The notes below the pieces were generated by a model. That model saw only the letters and a list, made by a program, of their open reading frames with translations, made no database searches and had not been told where the DNA came from. A program made the translations under genes and the position numbers. Positions 47,706 through 57,875 of a DNA stretch of 64,000 nucleotides are shown in pieces. The first letter of the stretch is position 1. Each line of letters opens with the position of its first letter. The DNA is from Rhizophagus irregularis (taxonomy: Eukaryota > Glomeromycota > Glomeromycetes > Glomerales > Glomeraceae): assembly GCF_026210795.1 (NCBI RefSeq), contig NC_089438.1:1199501-1263500 (forward strand), in the 5' to 3' direction.

Positions 47706-49330
47706 ATACTTTTCGTGTAGAGACATGTACACGTGATAAAGTGTATGTAAATGCGCATAAACAAGCCGAACCAAGCCAGCCAACCGATGGAGCCAAAATA
47801 TATCACGTGACATTACACAAATTTCCAAAAAAGGAAATTTTGTTTCTAACGAAAAAAGAAGTTTGGGTTACACAAAATTTCCTAAAAAGGATATTATTAT
47901 GCAGATCAATTAATTCCGGCCGGAATTAAAGATTTATTTAATTACGCAAAGTATATCACGTGATATTACGCAAATTTTCAAAAGAAAATTCTTATGCAAA
48001 TCACAATTCAATATTTAACTTTTAACAATACTATATATTCCAATACTATATAACAATATTACAATACATATTAATAAAAATACAGTTTTTAAAATTCTAA
48101 TGATACTTTTATAATAAATATAATTTAATTTAATAACCAAAATTAATAAAATACAATATTTAAATTTTAACAATATTTTATAAATAAAATTTCATATTTG
48201 ATTTTTTAACAGCACTATTATTAAGCTAATATTTCAATTTACTCATCAACAATTTATTACAATTATCAATTAAAGAGCATATATTAAAATTTAAAAGTAC
48301 ATATAAATTGACATTATACAAAACTTTAGATTAATGACAATTCAACTGATGCTCCAACCAGTAAAAAACTTTCAAGGTTATAAAACCTTTAGATTAATCA
48401 TTTATTTGGTGTTAGACATATTACAATATAACTATTTATTACTATCTAACACATAACTTTTTATATATATCAAATATAAAGAATATTAAAATAATGATAA
48501 TACCTGTAAAATATATTTTCAAAAAATACTTCATCTTACAACTAAATACAAATCCATATTAATAAAATCTTCAAATCTACGAAAATACAATTAGCTCTAA
48601 TAATATAATAAAGTAGATGTCCAAGCTTATTAAATTTTCATTATAAGAAAATTCATTAATGCTATAATAAATTATTCAGCATTAAAAAATTTTAGTATAA
48701 CTGAATGCAATAAAATAAAGGAAAATCAAAACATTTGTAAAATGTCATGCTCAAGGAAATTTCAAAATATAATTATCCATCTTTTAATACTTTTGATAAA
48801 ATGAATTAAAAATGATAAAAATTGTTTATTTAAAAAATATTCCATAAAACCAGCATCAAACTGCCCTTTATATTAAAATTTATTTTATAAAAATCTTTTA
48901 TATTAAAAAAAAAATTCGTTTTAAAAGAAATTCATTATTTAACTATAATGCATTTAGCTATAAATATGAGAATTCAATTAATAAACAACAAAATTTTATT
49001 AATTATTTATTACAAATTGAAAAAGGAAAAGAATCCATATATCCTAATATTAGTAAAAATATTGTAAAATTGCATTTAATAAAGAAAATCTTGAATTATT
49101 AATATTTTAAATCTTTTATAATATTAATAATAATAAAGCTATTCCAAACTAATAATTAGTTTAACATTCTTTCCAGCTGAAAAATTTGAGGGGGGAAGGG
49201 AATAATTTAAACAAATATAATATTTAAACATATCAAAATTTCTGGAAGGTTTTAGTAAAATCAGAAATATTCAATATACTAATTTCTTTTTTTCAGAAAA
49301 GAAAGGAAGTACTTTAAACATATATAAACA

Positions 49331-49474
49331 TATGGGTGCTTTGCAGTAGAAAAGTACGAAATTATTAAAAAAATAAAAAATGGGTTAATATAGCATTTAA
49401 AATATTTTTGGTATATAAAGGAAAATTTGAATTTTTTCAGTAGTTTCATTCTTTTTTACTGCAAAGCACCCATA
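49331..49474. mobile_element. 144-bp MITE within Helitron unit 1
   Basis: Inverted ends TATGGGTGCTTTGCAGTA and TACTGCAAAGCACCCATA, flanked by TA, surround an AT-rich core whose flanks also pair (GAAATTATT/AGTTTCATT). A diverged copy sits at the corresponding place of unit 3 (59897-60036), so it inserted before those units separated. Tc1/mariner-type by its TA flank; non-coding. Confidence 0.6.
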
Positions 49475-49539
49475 TATATTTAAATTATTTTAAAATTTAA
49501 ATATCCTAATTAATATCCTAATTATAAAAATACTGATAA

Positions 49540-49840
49540 TAATATTAATTATATTAAAGATAAAGTAATATTTATAACAAAAAATAATATTTTAATATTT
49601 TTCCTAAAAAAGCTAAAGAATTCTTATTAGCAAATTCAATTAAAAATAAAGATTTAGTTTATCAAAATCTTTATCCTATAGAATTCTTAAACACTTTAAC
49701 AATTAAAACTCCTTCCTACAAATTGATTTTAAAGTTAGTACTATACCTATCATACTTTTAAGAAATATTAGTTCAATAGAAGAACTTTATAATAGCAAAC
49801 TAATAGTTAATAAATTTCAACATGTAATAGATGCAGAAAT
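49540..49840 (+). pseudogene. Helicase C-terminal remnant in Helitron unit 1
   Basis: Decayed copy of the region encoding residues about 1360-1480 of the unit 2 Rep-helicase. Matching pieces include FPKKAKEFLLANSIKN against the intact FPGNTQEFLSADSVED, NLYPIEFLNTLT against NLYSVEFLNTLT, and I-L-L-R-N-I-S-type text in a shifted frame. Stops and frameshifts throughout; it ends where the 49.84-kb insertion begins. Confidence 0.7.
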
Positions 49841-50207
49841 AGAGGTCTGTAAATGGAATTCAGAACCCAGAAACCTAACTGGCTCAGACCTGAATCCAGG
49901 TTTAACCTGACAAACTTTCTTTAAAATTCACCTGGGGTGGGTTCAGGCTGGCACATGATTTTTCATTAAACCCAGATTTTCGTAATTCTGGCCAAAATCT
50001 TTTTAATTCTGGCTGAAATAAATTGGGTCAAAATTAAGTTATCCGATTTTTTTTGTTTTTTACAACAAATGTTATAATAATAATCTGGGTCCAGTCCAGG
50101 CTGGATTTTTAATATAATTTTGGGCTGGACTAGGCTAACACTTTAGGTCAATTTTCAAGTGCGGGCCAGACTGGATTGTAAAATAAAAGTCAATACAAAT
50201 ATCTCTA
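49841..50207. mobile_element. Fold-back insertion in the helicase remnant (unit 1)
   Basis: A more GC-rich block with inverted motifs (CCAGG/CCTGG, GGCTGG/CCAGCC, TTCTGGCC/GGCCAGA) begins AGAGGTCTG and ends ATCTCT. It is flanked by TGCAGAAAT (49832-49840) and TACAGAAAT (50208-50216), an 8-of-9 match that may be a target-site duplication. It interrupts the helicase sequence after the V-I-D-A-E-I equivalent. The same insertion is in unit 3 at about 60567-60937. Confidence 0.55.
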
Positions 50208-52137
50208 TACAGAAATTTTAATAAATCATATATATATATTTATCATTTTAATTAATACATTATTAATTTCTGGTTTACTTAGCCTTTACTATAATAATAA
50301 TCAATAAAATTTAAAAACAAATAATAACATATATAGGATTAATCCTATATTTGCTTATGGCAATTATATGTAGTATTATTAAGGATTCAATTAAAAAATA
50401 ATATTAAACTTTTAGTAAAAAAATATTAATAGATAAAATATATATATAAAAAATATTGTATATAATAAAATTTTTTAATATATTATATATATAATTTAAA
50501 AATTCTTTACATTTATAACAAATTTTTACTTCAAATTATCAGGATAATCATCACCATTGACCAGAATTATTGATTTTTACTGGAACTATATTTTTTTAAT
50601 AATACCAGTCAATCATCATAATTTCAGTCACCAGTAATCATCACCCCAATTAGAAAATTCTTTATAAAAATAAAAAGTAATTTATTTTATATATTTGATA
50701 TAATTCATATATAAAATATTATTTGGGTTACTTTTTGCAGTTCAGATGATATTATGCATAATAAATTATACTAACAAAATTAATTTCACTAATTATATTG
50801 ATAGGATATTTAGGATTAGTGTTAGTTAAGTTTAGGGAGAATAAGTAAAATAAGTTAATTATTAGGGTTAGGATTTTAGTACAATGATTAGAATTAAATT
50901 GTTTAAAAATTGATCATAATATTAAATTATAATAGTGAATTAATAATATTAAGCTTATATAAATTTTAATTTAAAAATAATTATTCTTACAATTTAATTA
51001 TAATAAAACAATTAATTTAACCTCTTATAAACCAAACCTTAAAATTTCATCAACGTTGACGAACCTGGGGCAACGCCCAGGCCTACGGGCTAGTCAACCT
51101 ATATTATATTTGCGCAGTCTCTGTCACTAATAAATTGAAGGCATGTGATTGGTCACGGGGAAGGTGTGAAGATCGCGTCGCATCCCCCTGTATCACTGAT
51201 TTTTCATGTTGAAGGCAAGACACAGTGGTTCGAATCCGGGGGATGATTTTTTTTTACATTTTTTTTTGATGAGGTCACGAGACACAGGTTCGAATCCATA
51301 TATTTTTTTGACACATATTTTTTTGACATATTTCACAAGATCACGGGTTCGGACCTTTAAGCCAAGCCAAGCCGATCAAGCCAAGTCAAGCTAAACCGAA
51401 CTTCAAGCCAACCCAAGCCAACCCGTATTGGCTTATCAAGAGAAATCATGGCAAAGTATATCGGCTTGAAGGATCAATCAAGCGAATCAAGCCAACTTAA
51501 AGGGCATTCATACACATATACTTTCGTGTTAGTGCATGTAGAGACATGTACACGTGATAAAGTGTATGTAAATGCGCATAAACAAGCCGAACCAAGCCAG
51601 CCAACCGATGGGAGTCAAAATATATCACGTGACGTTACACAAATTTCCAAAAAAAGAAATTTTGTTCCTCACGAAAAATGAACTTTTGAGTTACACTAAT
51701 TTCCCAAAAAGGAAATTTCTTTGCAGATCTATTAATTCCGGCCGGAATTAAAGATTTATTTAATTACGCAAAACTCTATCACGTGACATTACGCAAAAGG
51801 AATTTTGTTTCTCGCGAAACATAAAATTGTGGCTTACACAAATATTTAAAAAAGGAAATTCATAAGCAAATCACACACTAACTTTTATTAGACTTAAATA
51901 TTGTTATTAAAAATATGATATGATTATTATATATAGTATGTTTCATAATTTCATTATAATTATTAAACTTTTAACAATGTTATAAATTCTAATAATAATA
52001 CTTTACAATAATACATTTTTTTTTATCTATCAAATCACTATAATAAATACATTTGATTTTTTAACAATGCTATATAATATTTAAATTTAATACTACTATA
52101 TTTAATTTCTACTGTATTATATATATTTTTTATTATA

Positions 52138-52559
52138 ACAATAATGTATAAAAAAAAATATAATATTTAAATCTCTAATAATATTCATAATACTATTAAA
52201 TAAAAATACAATATTTAAATTTTTAATAAATAAATTAATAATATTCTATAAATAAATTTACTATATTTAATTCTTAACAATGCTATTTGATTTTTAATAA
52301 TAAATATGATGTCATAAAGGTGATTGAAACTTTATTGTATTTTATTATAATTTATAACAATACTGTATAAAAAAAATATAATATTTAAATTTCTAATAAT
52401 ATTCTATAATAAATACATTTGATTTTTTACAATACTATTAATTAAAAATACAATATTTAAATTTTTAATAAATAAATTAATAATATTCTATAAATAAATT
52501 TACTATATTTAATTTTTTAACAATGCTATTTGATTTTTAATAATAAATATGATGTCATA
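52138..52559 (+). repeat. Tandem duplication upstream of Rep-helicase
   Basis: Two copies, 52138-52316 and 52357-52559, of an AT-rich segment (ACAATA.TGTATAAAAAAA to AATATGATGTCATA) separated by a 40-base spacer. The last ~110 bases are nearly identical in both. They occupy the promoter/leader position of the Rep-helicase gene. Confidence 0.7.
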
Positions 52560-52640
52560 TATTTTATTTAAAAAGTTAATATAAATTCTTTTATTTTGCA
52601 TAATTTTTTCCCTAAATATTAAATCAAAAAAACTTTTAAG

Positions 52641-55600
52641 ATGACACATAAATCATTACAAGAAATTGAACTTGCATTTTCTGAACCTGAAAATGAATCA
52701 AATGAAGCCAGAAAAAAAAGGTTAAAAAATAAACAACAAGCAATAAGAAGGTTTAATCAAAGGCAACAGTCCTCTCAATCTACAACAACTACAAACGCTA
52801 AAATAAGAAAACAAAAATCAAGAACTGCTATGACAGATGAGCAAAGAACAAATATTCTTGAACAAGATAGACTTGCACATCAAATTAGGTATACTGCACA
52901 ACAAGAACTATTAAGAACTCAATTTCTAAAAATTGGGTGTTATAATATAGACAATTATATTGAAGATATGATTGAAGGTGATGAAATAATAAATGGTAGA
53001 CATAGATTTGAAAGAATGAACAAAATTTGTGATAAATGTTATGCACTTAAATGGAAGAATGAAACAAAAGGATTTTGTTGTTTAGATGGACAGGTTATTC
53101 TATCACCTTTACATGAAGCTCCACCAATGTTATATAATTTGCTTACATCAAATGATCCAAATACAGATAAACCTTATATAGATAGTATTAGAGCATACAA
53201 TAGTATATTTGCATTTACATCATTAGGAGCAAATATTGATGAAGACCTAGCAAATGCCAAGGAAGGTGTTTATACTTTCCGAATTCAAGGTGCATTATAT
53301 CATAGAATTGGTGGATTAATGCCTAAAGAAAATTATCCACCAGCATTTGCTCAAATTTATTTTTATGATTCAAATATGGATAATCAACTTGAAAGAAGAC
53401 AAGAAATTTTTCCACATTTGAATTCCAACATGTTGAGTGCATTGCAAACTGAGTTGTATGACATTGAAAATCCATTTGTTCATAATTTTATAACTGCAGG
53501 AGAACAAGCTAAAAGTATAAATAATATTGATGATATGAGATTAATTATTCATACTACACATGGTAAGGATATGAGACAATATAATAAACCAACAGCCAGT
53601 GAAGTTGCAGTTATACTTCAAGATTTTAATAATTTTAATCAAGTACCAGATCCAAGAGATATTGTTATCAGATGTCATGAAGATAAGTTAAAACATATTA
53701 ATGAACTACATGGTGCTTATGATCCTTTACAATATCCTCTATTATTTCCATATGGAGAATATGGATGGCATGATAGTATTTTAAAATGTAATATAATAAT
53801 GCCATCTGAATCTGAATTTGAATATGAAACACCAATGATTAGGCATACAGGAGCAACTCAAGATATGGAAAATCTTTTAATTGAACCTGAAATATCTAGA
53901 AGAAATAAAGGTAAAGGTAAAGTAATAGAAGTTGAATCCAATGAATCTAATGATGAGCAAGATGAAGAAGAAGGAATCAAATCTGATAATGAACAAGAAA
54001 TTGATGATGAACAAATAGAAATTAAACGAAAAAGAGTTACAATTAGAGAATTTGTAGCATATCGAATTCAAGTTAGAGATTCAAATAGATCTAAAAGTAT
54101 TTTACACCTTTCGGGAAGATTGTTTCAACAATACTTGGTAGATCAATATGCCAAATGGGAATCAAATAATTTAAGATGGTATAGAGACCATCAACAAGAT
54201 CTCAGACAGGAAATATATTCAGGTTTACGAGATTTTGCTTCAGATGAAGATGCCATTTACAGTAGTATTGGTAAAAAAATAATTTTATCATCATCATTTA
54301 CCAATTCTGAAAGATACATGCAACAATTGTATCAAGATTCCATGGCAATTGTTAGAGAATTTGGCAAACCTGATCTATTTGTAACTATTACTTGCAACCC
54401 AAATTGGCCTGAAATTACAGATGAACTTTTACCAAACCAACAAGCAAGTGACAGGCCAGATTTAGTTACAAGAGTTTTTAAATTGAAATTAAAATCAATC
54501 ACTCATGATCTTTTTATAAAAGGTGTATTAGGAAAAGTTATTGCTCATATTCATGTAATTGAATTTCAGAAACGAGGTTTACCACATGCACATATATTAA
54601 TGATATTAGCACCAGAAGATAAACCAAGAATATCAGATGACATTGATAAATTGGTGTGTGCAGAAATTCCGGATAAACAGCAACAACCATTATTATATGA
54701 AACTGTTAGCAGAAACATGATTCATGGCCCTTGCGGAAGATTAAATCCTAATTCACCCTGCATGGAAAATGGAAAATGCAGTAAATATTATCCAAGAGAT
54801 TTTGTTTCAACATCAGCAACAAATAAATTTGGATATATAGTATATAGACGAAGAAATGATGGATGTAAAATTGTAAAAACAAGAGCAACTATTGATAATA
54901 GATGGATTGTTCCCTATAACCCATATTTATGTCAAAAATATAATTGTCATATTAATGTGGAAATATGTTCAAGTATGCGATCAGTAAAGTATCTTTATAA
55001 ATATGTTTATAAAGGTCATGATCGTGTAATAGTATCTATTGAACATTCATATGATGAAATTACAAAATATCTTAATGCAAGATATGTTTCTGCTGCTGAA
55101 GCATGTTGGCGAATATTTAATTTTAACTTGCAAGAAAGATCTCATAAAGTTGAAAGACTTCCAGTTCATTTATCTGAACAACAATCTGTTATTTTTCAGG
55201 AAAATCAAGATATAACAACAATATTAGAACAATTTTCACATACAAAGTTGACCCGTTATTTTGAAATTTGTGCAAAAAATCAAGAAGATTTGACAATTAC
55301 AAGTTTACGTTATATTGATTTTCCAAAATATTTTGTTTGGAAAAATGGAAATTGGCAACCAAGAAAAAAAGGTGGTGAAAAAGTAATCTCAAGAATGTAT
55401 ATGTGCAGTATACAAGATAAGGAACGATATTATTTAAGACTTTTATTAACTCAAATTCATGGAGCAACATCTTATGAAGCTATTCGTACTATAAATGGAA
55501 CTGTTTATAATACTTTTGAAGAAGCAGTACGATACCTTGGATTATTAGATGAAGAGAATAATGAATTTGATAAATGTCTTGAAGAAGCTGCTACATTTAA

Positions 55601-57380
55601 AATGCCATTCCAATTAAGACGATTATTTGCCTCCATTCTGTTATTTTGTGATCTTCATGAAGTAAATCCCTTTACTTTATTAAAGAATCATTTTGATAAT
55701 TTAAATGAAGATTATATGCATCAACAAGAAAAATTTAGAAATACTGATGATTTAACTGATAATGATTTTAGAATTGTAATTACAAAAACATTAATAGATA
55801 TTGAAAAATATCTTATTCCTTATGGTAAAACATTGTATGATTTTTCTATTACAAGACCTGATTACTCTTTAATAGAAGATTTTCAACAATCTAATATGAT
55901 AATGGAAGAATTAAATTATGATTCAACAGAATTACAGAACTTTTTAGCAAATGTAGATCAATTGAATGATGATCAAAAAAATATTTATGATACCATTATT
56001 AAAGCATATAATAAGGAAATAGATCAAACATTATTTTTTGTTGATGGACCTGGAGGTTATGGAAAAACCTTTTTATTTAATATAATTTTAGCTAAAATAA
56101 GATCAGAATCTAATATAGCTATTGCTGTTGCTTCATCAGGAATTGCTGCATTATTACTGAATGGTGGAAGAACTGCACATTCAAGATTTAAGATTCCTAT
56201 CAAATTGTTTGAAAATTCAACATTAAATATAAGTAAACAATCTGAGTTAGCCAAATTGATTAAAATGACAAAATTGATCATTTGGGATGAAGCACCAATG
56301 GCACATAAATTCACTTTTGAAGCTGTTGATAGAACATTTAGAGATATAACAGGAGTTGACAAACCATTTGGAGGCATTATTTTTGTAATGGGTGGAGATT
56401 TTAGACAAATCTTACCTGTAGTAATTCGAGGAACACATTCTCATATTGTAAATGCATGTATAAAATCCTCATCATTATGGAGAATAGTTCAAATAATGCA
56501 TTTAACAATTAATATGAGAATTCACAAACAAGATAATGAGGAACAAAAGGAATTTGTTAATTATTTATTAAAAATTGGACAGGGAGAAGAGCAAAAATAT
56601 GATGATATTGGTGAAGATATTATAAAATTAAATAATACTATGATCCTTGATAATGGAATACTTGAATTATTAATATCAACAATTTTTCCTAATCTTGATA
56701 GTAATTATCAGGATACTATTAATTACATTAATTATATTAAAAATAGAGCAATACTTACAACACGAAATGAAGATGTTGATGATATTAACTCACAAATTAT
56801 TAATATTTTTCCTGGAAATACTCAAGAATTCCTATCTGCAGATTCAGTTGAAGATGAAAATTCAGTTTATGAAAATCTTTATTCTGTAGAATTTTTAAAT
56901 ACTTTAACACCAAATGGAACTCCCCCTCACAGATTGATTCTTAAAATTGGAGTACCTATAATATTATTAAGAAATATTAGTACAATTGAAGGACTTTGCA
57001 ATGGTACTCGACTTATAGTTAGAGGATTTCAACGTCATGTAATAGATGCTGAAATTATAACTGGCTCTCATCTTGGAAAAAGAGTTTTTATTCCTCGAAT
57101 CAGAATAGCACCATCAGATTCTGATCTGCCATTCCAATTAATTCGCCGCCAATTTCCAATTCGCTTAGCTTTTGCCATGACAATTAATAAAGCTCAGGGA
57201 CAAACCATTCCATATGTAGGATTGGATTTACGCAATCCTGTATTTACACATGGCCAATTATATGTAGCTTTATCAAGAGTTCAATCAAAAGATAATATTA
57301 AAATCTTGGTAAATAATATTTGTAATGATGATAGACCAGGAGTTTATACAAAAAATATTGTATATAGAGAAGTTCTTTAA
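52641..57380 (+). CDS. Helitron Rep-helicase (RepHel)
   Basis: Intact 1579-residue open frame, usual length for the family. N-terminal Lys/Arg/Gln-rich region, then the Helitron-like N domain. An acidic low-complexity segment lies at about 415-462. The HUH rolling-circle nuclease has P-H-A-H (648-651; metal-binding His 649 and 651), a Cys-rich block from C698 (CGRLNPNSPC..C), and YLYKYVYKG (784-792) with tyrosines spaced three apart as in two-tyrosine Rep enzymes. The C-terminal half is a Pif1-type SF1 helicase: Walker A GPGGYGKT (1136-1143), Walker B DEAPM (1216-1220), GGDFRQILPV, NMR, and NKAQGQT (1516-1522) plus ALSRV near the end. It should nick one strand at the element ends and unwind it for rolling-circle transfer. 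Tyr in the Walker A loop replaces the commoner Thr, which the consensus tolerates. The minus-strand open frames here are shadows. Confidence 0.95.
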   Translation: MTHKSLQEIELAFSEPENESNEARKKRLKNKQQAIRRFNQRQQSSQSTTTTNAKIRKQKSRTAMTDEQRTNILEQDRLAHQIRYTAQQELLRTQFLKIGCYNIDNYIEDMIEGDEIINGRHRFERMNKICDKCYALKWKNETKGFCCLDGQVILSPLHEAPPMLYNLLTSNDPNTDKPYIDSIRAYNSIFAFTSLGANIDEDLANAKEGVYTFRIQGALYHRIGGLMPKENYPPAFAQIYFYDSNMDNQLERRQEIFPHLNSNMLSALQTELYDIENPFVHNFITAGEQAKSINNIDDMRLIIHTTHGKDMRQYNKPTASEVAVILQDFNNFNQVPDPRDIVIRCHEDKLKHINELHGAYDPLQYPLLFPYGEYGWHDSILKCNIIMPSESEFEYETPMIRHTGATQDMENLLIEPEISRRNKGKGKVIEVESNESNDEQDEEEGIKSDNEQEIDDEQIEIKRKRVTIREFVAYRIQVRDSNRSKSILHLSGRLFQQYLVDQYAKWESNNLRWYRDHQQDLRQEIYSGLRDFASDEDAIYSSIGKKIILSSSFTNSERYMQQLYQDSMAIVREFGKPDLFVTITCNPNWPEITDELLPNQQASDRPDLVTRVFKLKLKSITHDLFIKGVLGKVIAHIHVIEFQKRGLPHAHILMILAPEDKPRISDDIDKLVCAEIPDKQQQPLLYETVSRNMIHGPCGRLNPNSPCMENGKCSKYYPRDFVSTSATNKFGYIVYRRRNDGCKIVKTRATIDNRWIVPYNPYLCQKYNCHINVEICSSMRSVKYLYKYVYKGHDRVIVSIEHSYDEITKYLNARYVSAAEACWRIFNFNLQERSHKVERLPVHLSEQQSVIFQENQDITTILEQFSHTKLTRYFEICAKNQEDLTITSLRYIDFPKYFVWKNGNWQPRKKGGEKVISRMYMCSIQDKERYYLRLLLTQIHGATSYEAIRTINGTVYNTFEEAVRYLGLLDEENNEFDKCLEEAATFKMPFQLRRLFASILLFCDLHEVNPFTLLKNHFDNLNEDYMHQQEKFRNTDDLTDNDFRIVITKTLIDIEKYLIPYGKTLYDFSITRPDYSLIEDFQQSNMIMEELNYDSTELQNFLANVDQLNDDQKNIYDTIIKAYNKEIDQTLFFVDGPGGYGKTFLFNIILAKIRSESNIAIAVASSGIAALLLNGGRTAHSRFKIPIKLFENSTLNISKQSELAKLIKMTKLIIWDEAPMAHKFTFEAVDRTFRDITGVDKPFGGIIFVMGGDFRQILPVVIRGTHSHIVNACIKSSSLWRIVQIMHLTINMRIHKQDNEEQKEFVNYLLKIGQGEEQKYDDIGEDIIKLNNTMILDNGILELLISTIFPNLDSNYQDTINYINYIKNRAILTTRNEDVDDINSQIINIFPGNTQEFLSADSVEDENSVYENLYSVEFLNTLTPNGTPPHRLILKIGVPIILLRNISTIEGLCNGTRLIVRGFQRHVIDAEIITGSHLGKRVFIPRIRIAPSDSDLPFQLIRRQFPIRLAFAMTINKAQGQTIPYVGLDLRNPVFTHGQLYVALSRVQSKDNIKILVNNICNDDRPGVYTKNIVYREVL

Positions 57381-57588
57381 TATTAATATGTACTATTTAA
57401 ATAATTTAATTATAAAATTTTAGTAAAATATATTTATATTAATAGATCAGATATATAAAAAATTATTATATATAATAAAATTCTTTAATATATTCTATTT
57501 ATAATTTAAAAATACATTTATAAAATAAAAAGTAATTTATTTTATATATTTAATGTAATTTATATATAAAATATTATTTGAATTACTT

Positions 57589-57667
57589 TTACTATAATTT
57601 ATTATGCAAAATATTCTCTGAACTGCAAAGCAGTTCAGATAATATTTTGCATAATAAATTATAACAA
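57589..57667. repeat. Subterminal hairpin, unit 2 (loop AAA)
   Basis: Two 38-base arms around a 3-base AAA loop; the arms pair with only a few mismatches. The core is CTGAACTGC/GCAGTTCAG extended by TTATGCAAAATATT. The same hairpin is in unit 3 at 61530-61608 (loop GAA) and unit 4 at 63529-63607 (loop TTT, perfect arms); unit 1 keeps only one arm, at about 50739-50775. Confidence 0.85.
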
Positions 57668-57699
57668 CAAAAATTAATTTTCCTATTTATATTAGTAAA

Positions 57700-57875
57700 A
57701 AATATGATTAGAATTAGTATTAAATTTAAGTTTAAAGTTAAGTTTAGAGTTGGGGTTAGGGTTAGTGTTAGGGTTAAAGTTAGATTTAGGGTTAAGTTAA
57801 AATTAGGGTTAGAATGAGAGTTAGAATTAGAATATGATTAAAGTTAGGATTAGTGTTTATTGGGACTAAGAAAAG
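57700..57875 (+). repeat. Degenerate TTAGGG-like repeats, unit 2
   Basis: Runs of GTTAGGG, GTTAGAATTAGGG and related six- to eight-base units on the plus strand, downstream of the hairpin. They drift from a TTAGGG core to TTAGAA/TTTAAG units at the edges. TTAGGG is the common fungal telomere repeat, but the array is internal and imperfect. Confidence 0.7.

Larger units (their letters stand above)
47236..51093 (+). mobile_element. Helitron unit 1, non-autonomous
   Basis: Starts TCAACCTATATTATATTTGC directly after an A and ends with a GC-rich hairpin (CCTGGGGCAACGCCCAGG) followed by ACGGGCTAG and a T, the Helitron rule (5' TC, 3' hairpin plus CTRR, insertion between A and T). Length 3858 bp. 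It shares its 5' ~800 bp and 3' ~1.5 kb with unit 2 but lacks a usable Rep-helicase gene. Contents in order: two B-box-like motifs, GCCAAGCC repeats, TTAATTCCGGCCGGAATTAA palindrome, AT-rich core, small MITE, helicase remnant, inserted fold-back element, 3' end. It probably depends on proteins from unit 2 or another autonomous copy. Confidence 0.8.

Noticed and set aside
53877-56889. Minus-strand and out-of-frame open frames inside the Rep-helicase gene
   Set aside because: Fully contained in a strongly supported coding sequence and lacking motifs.
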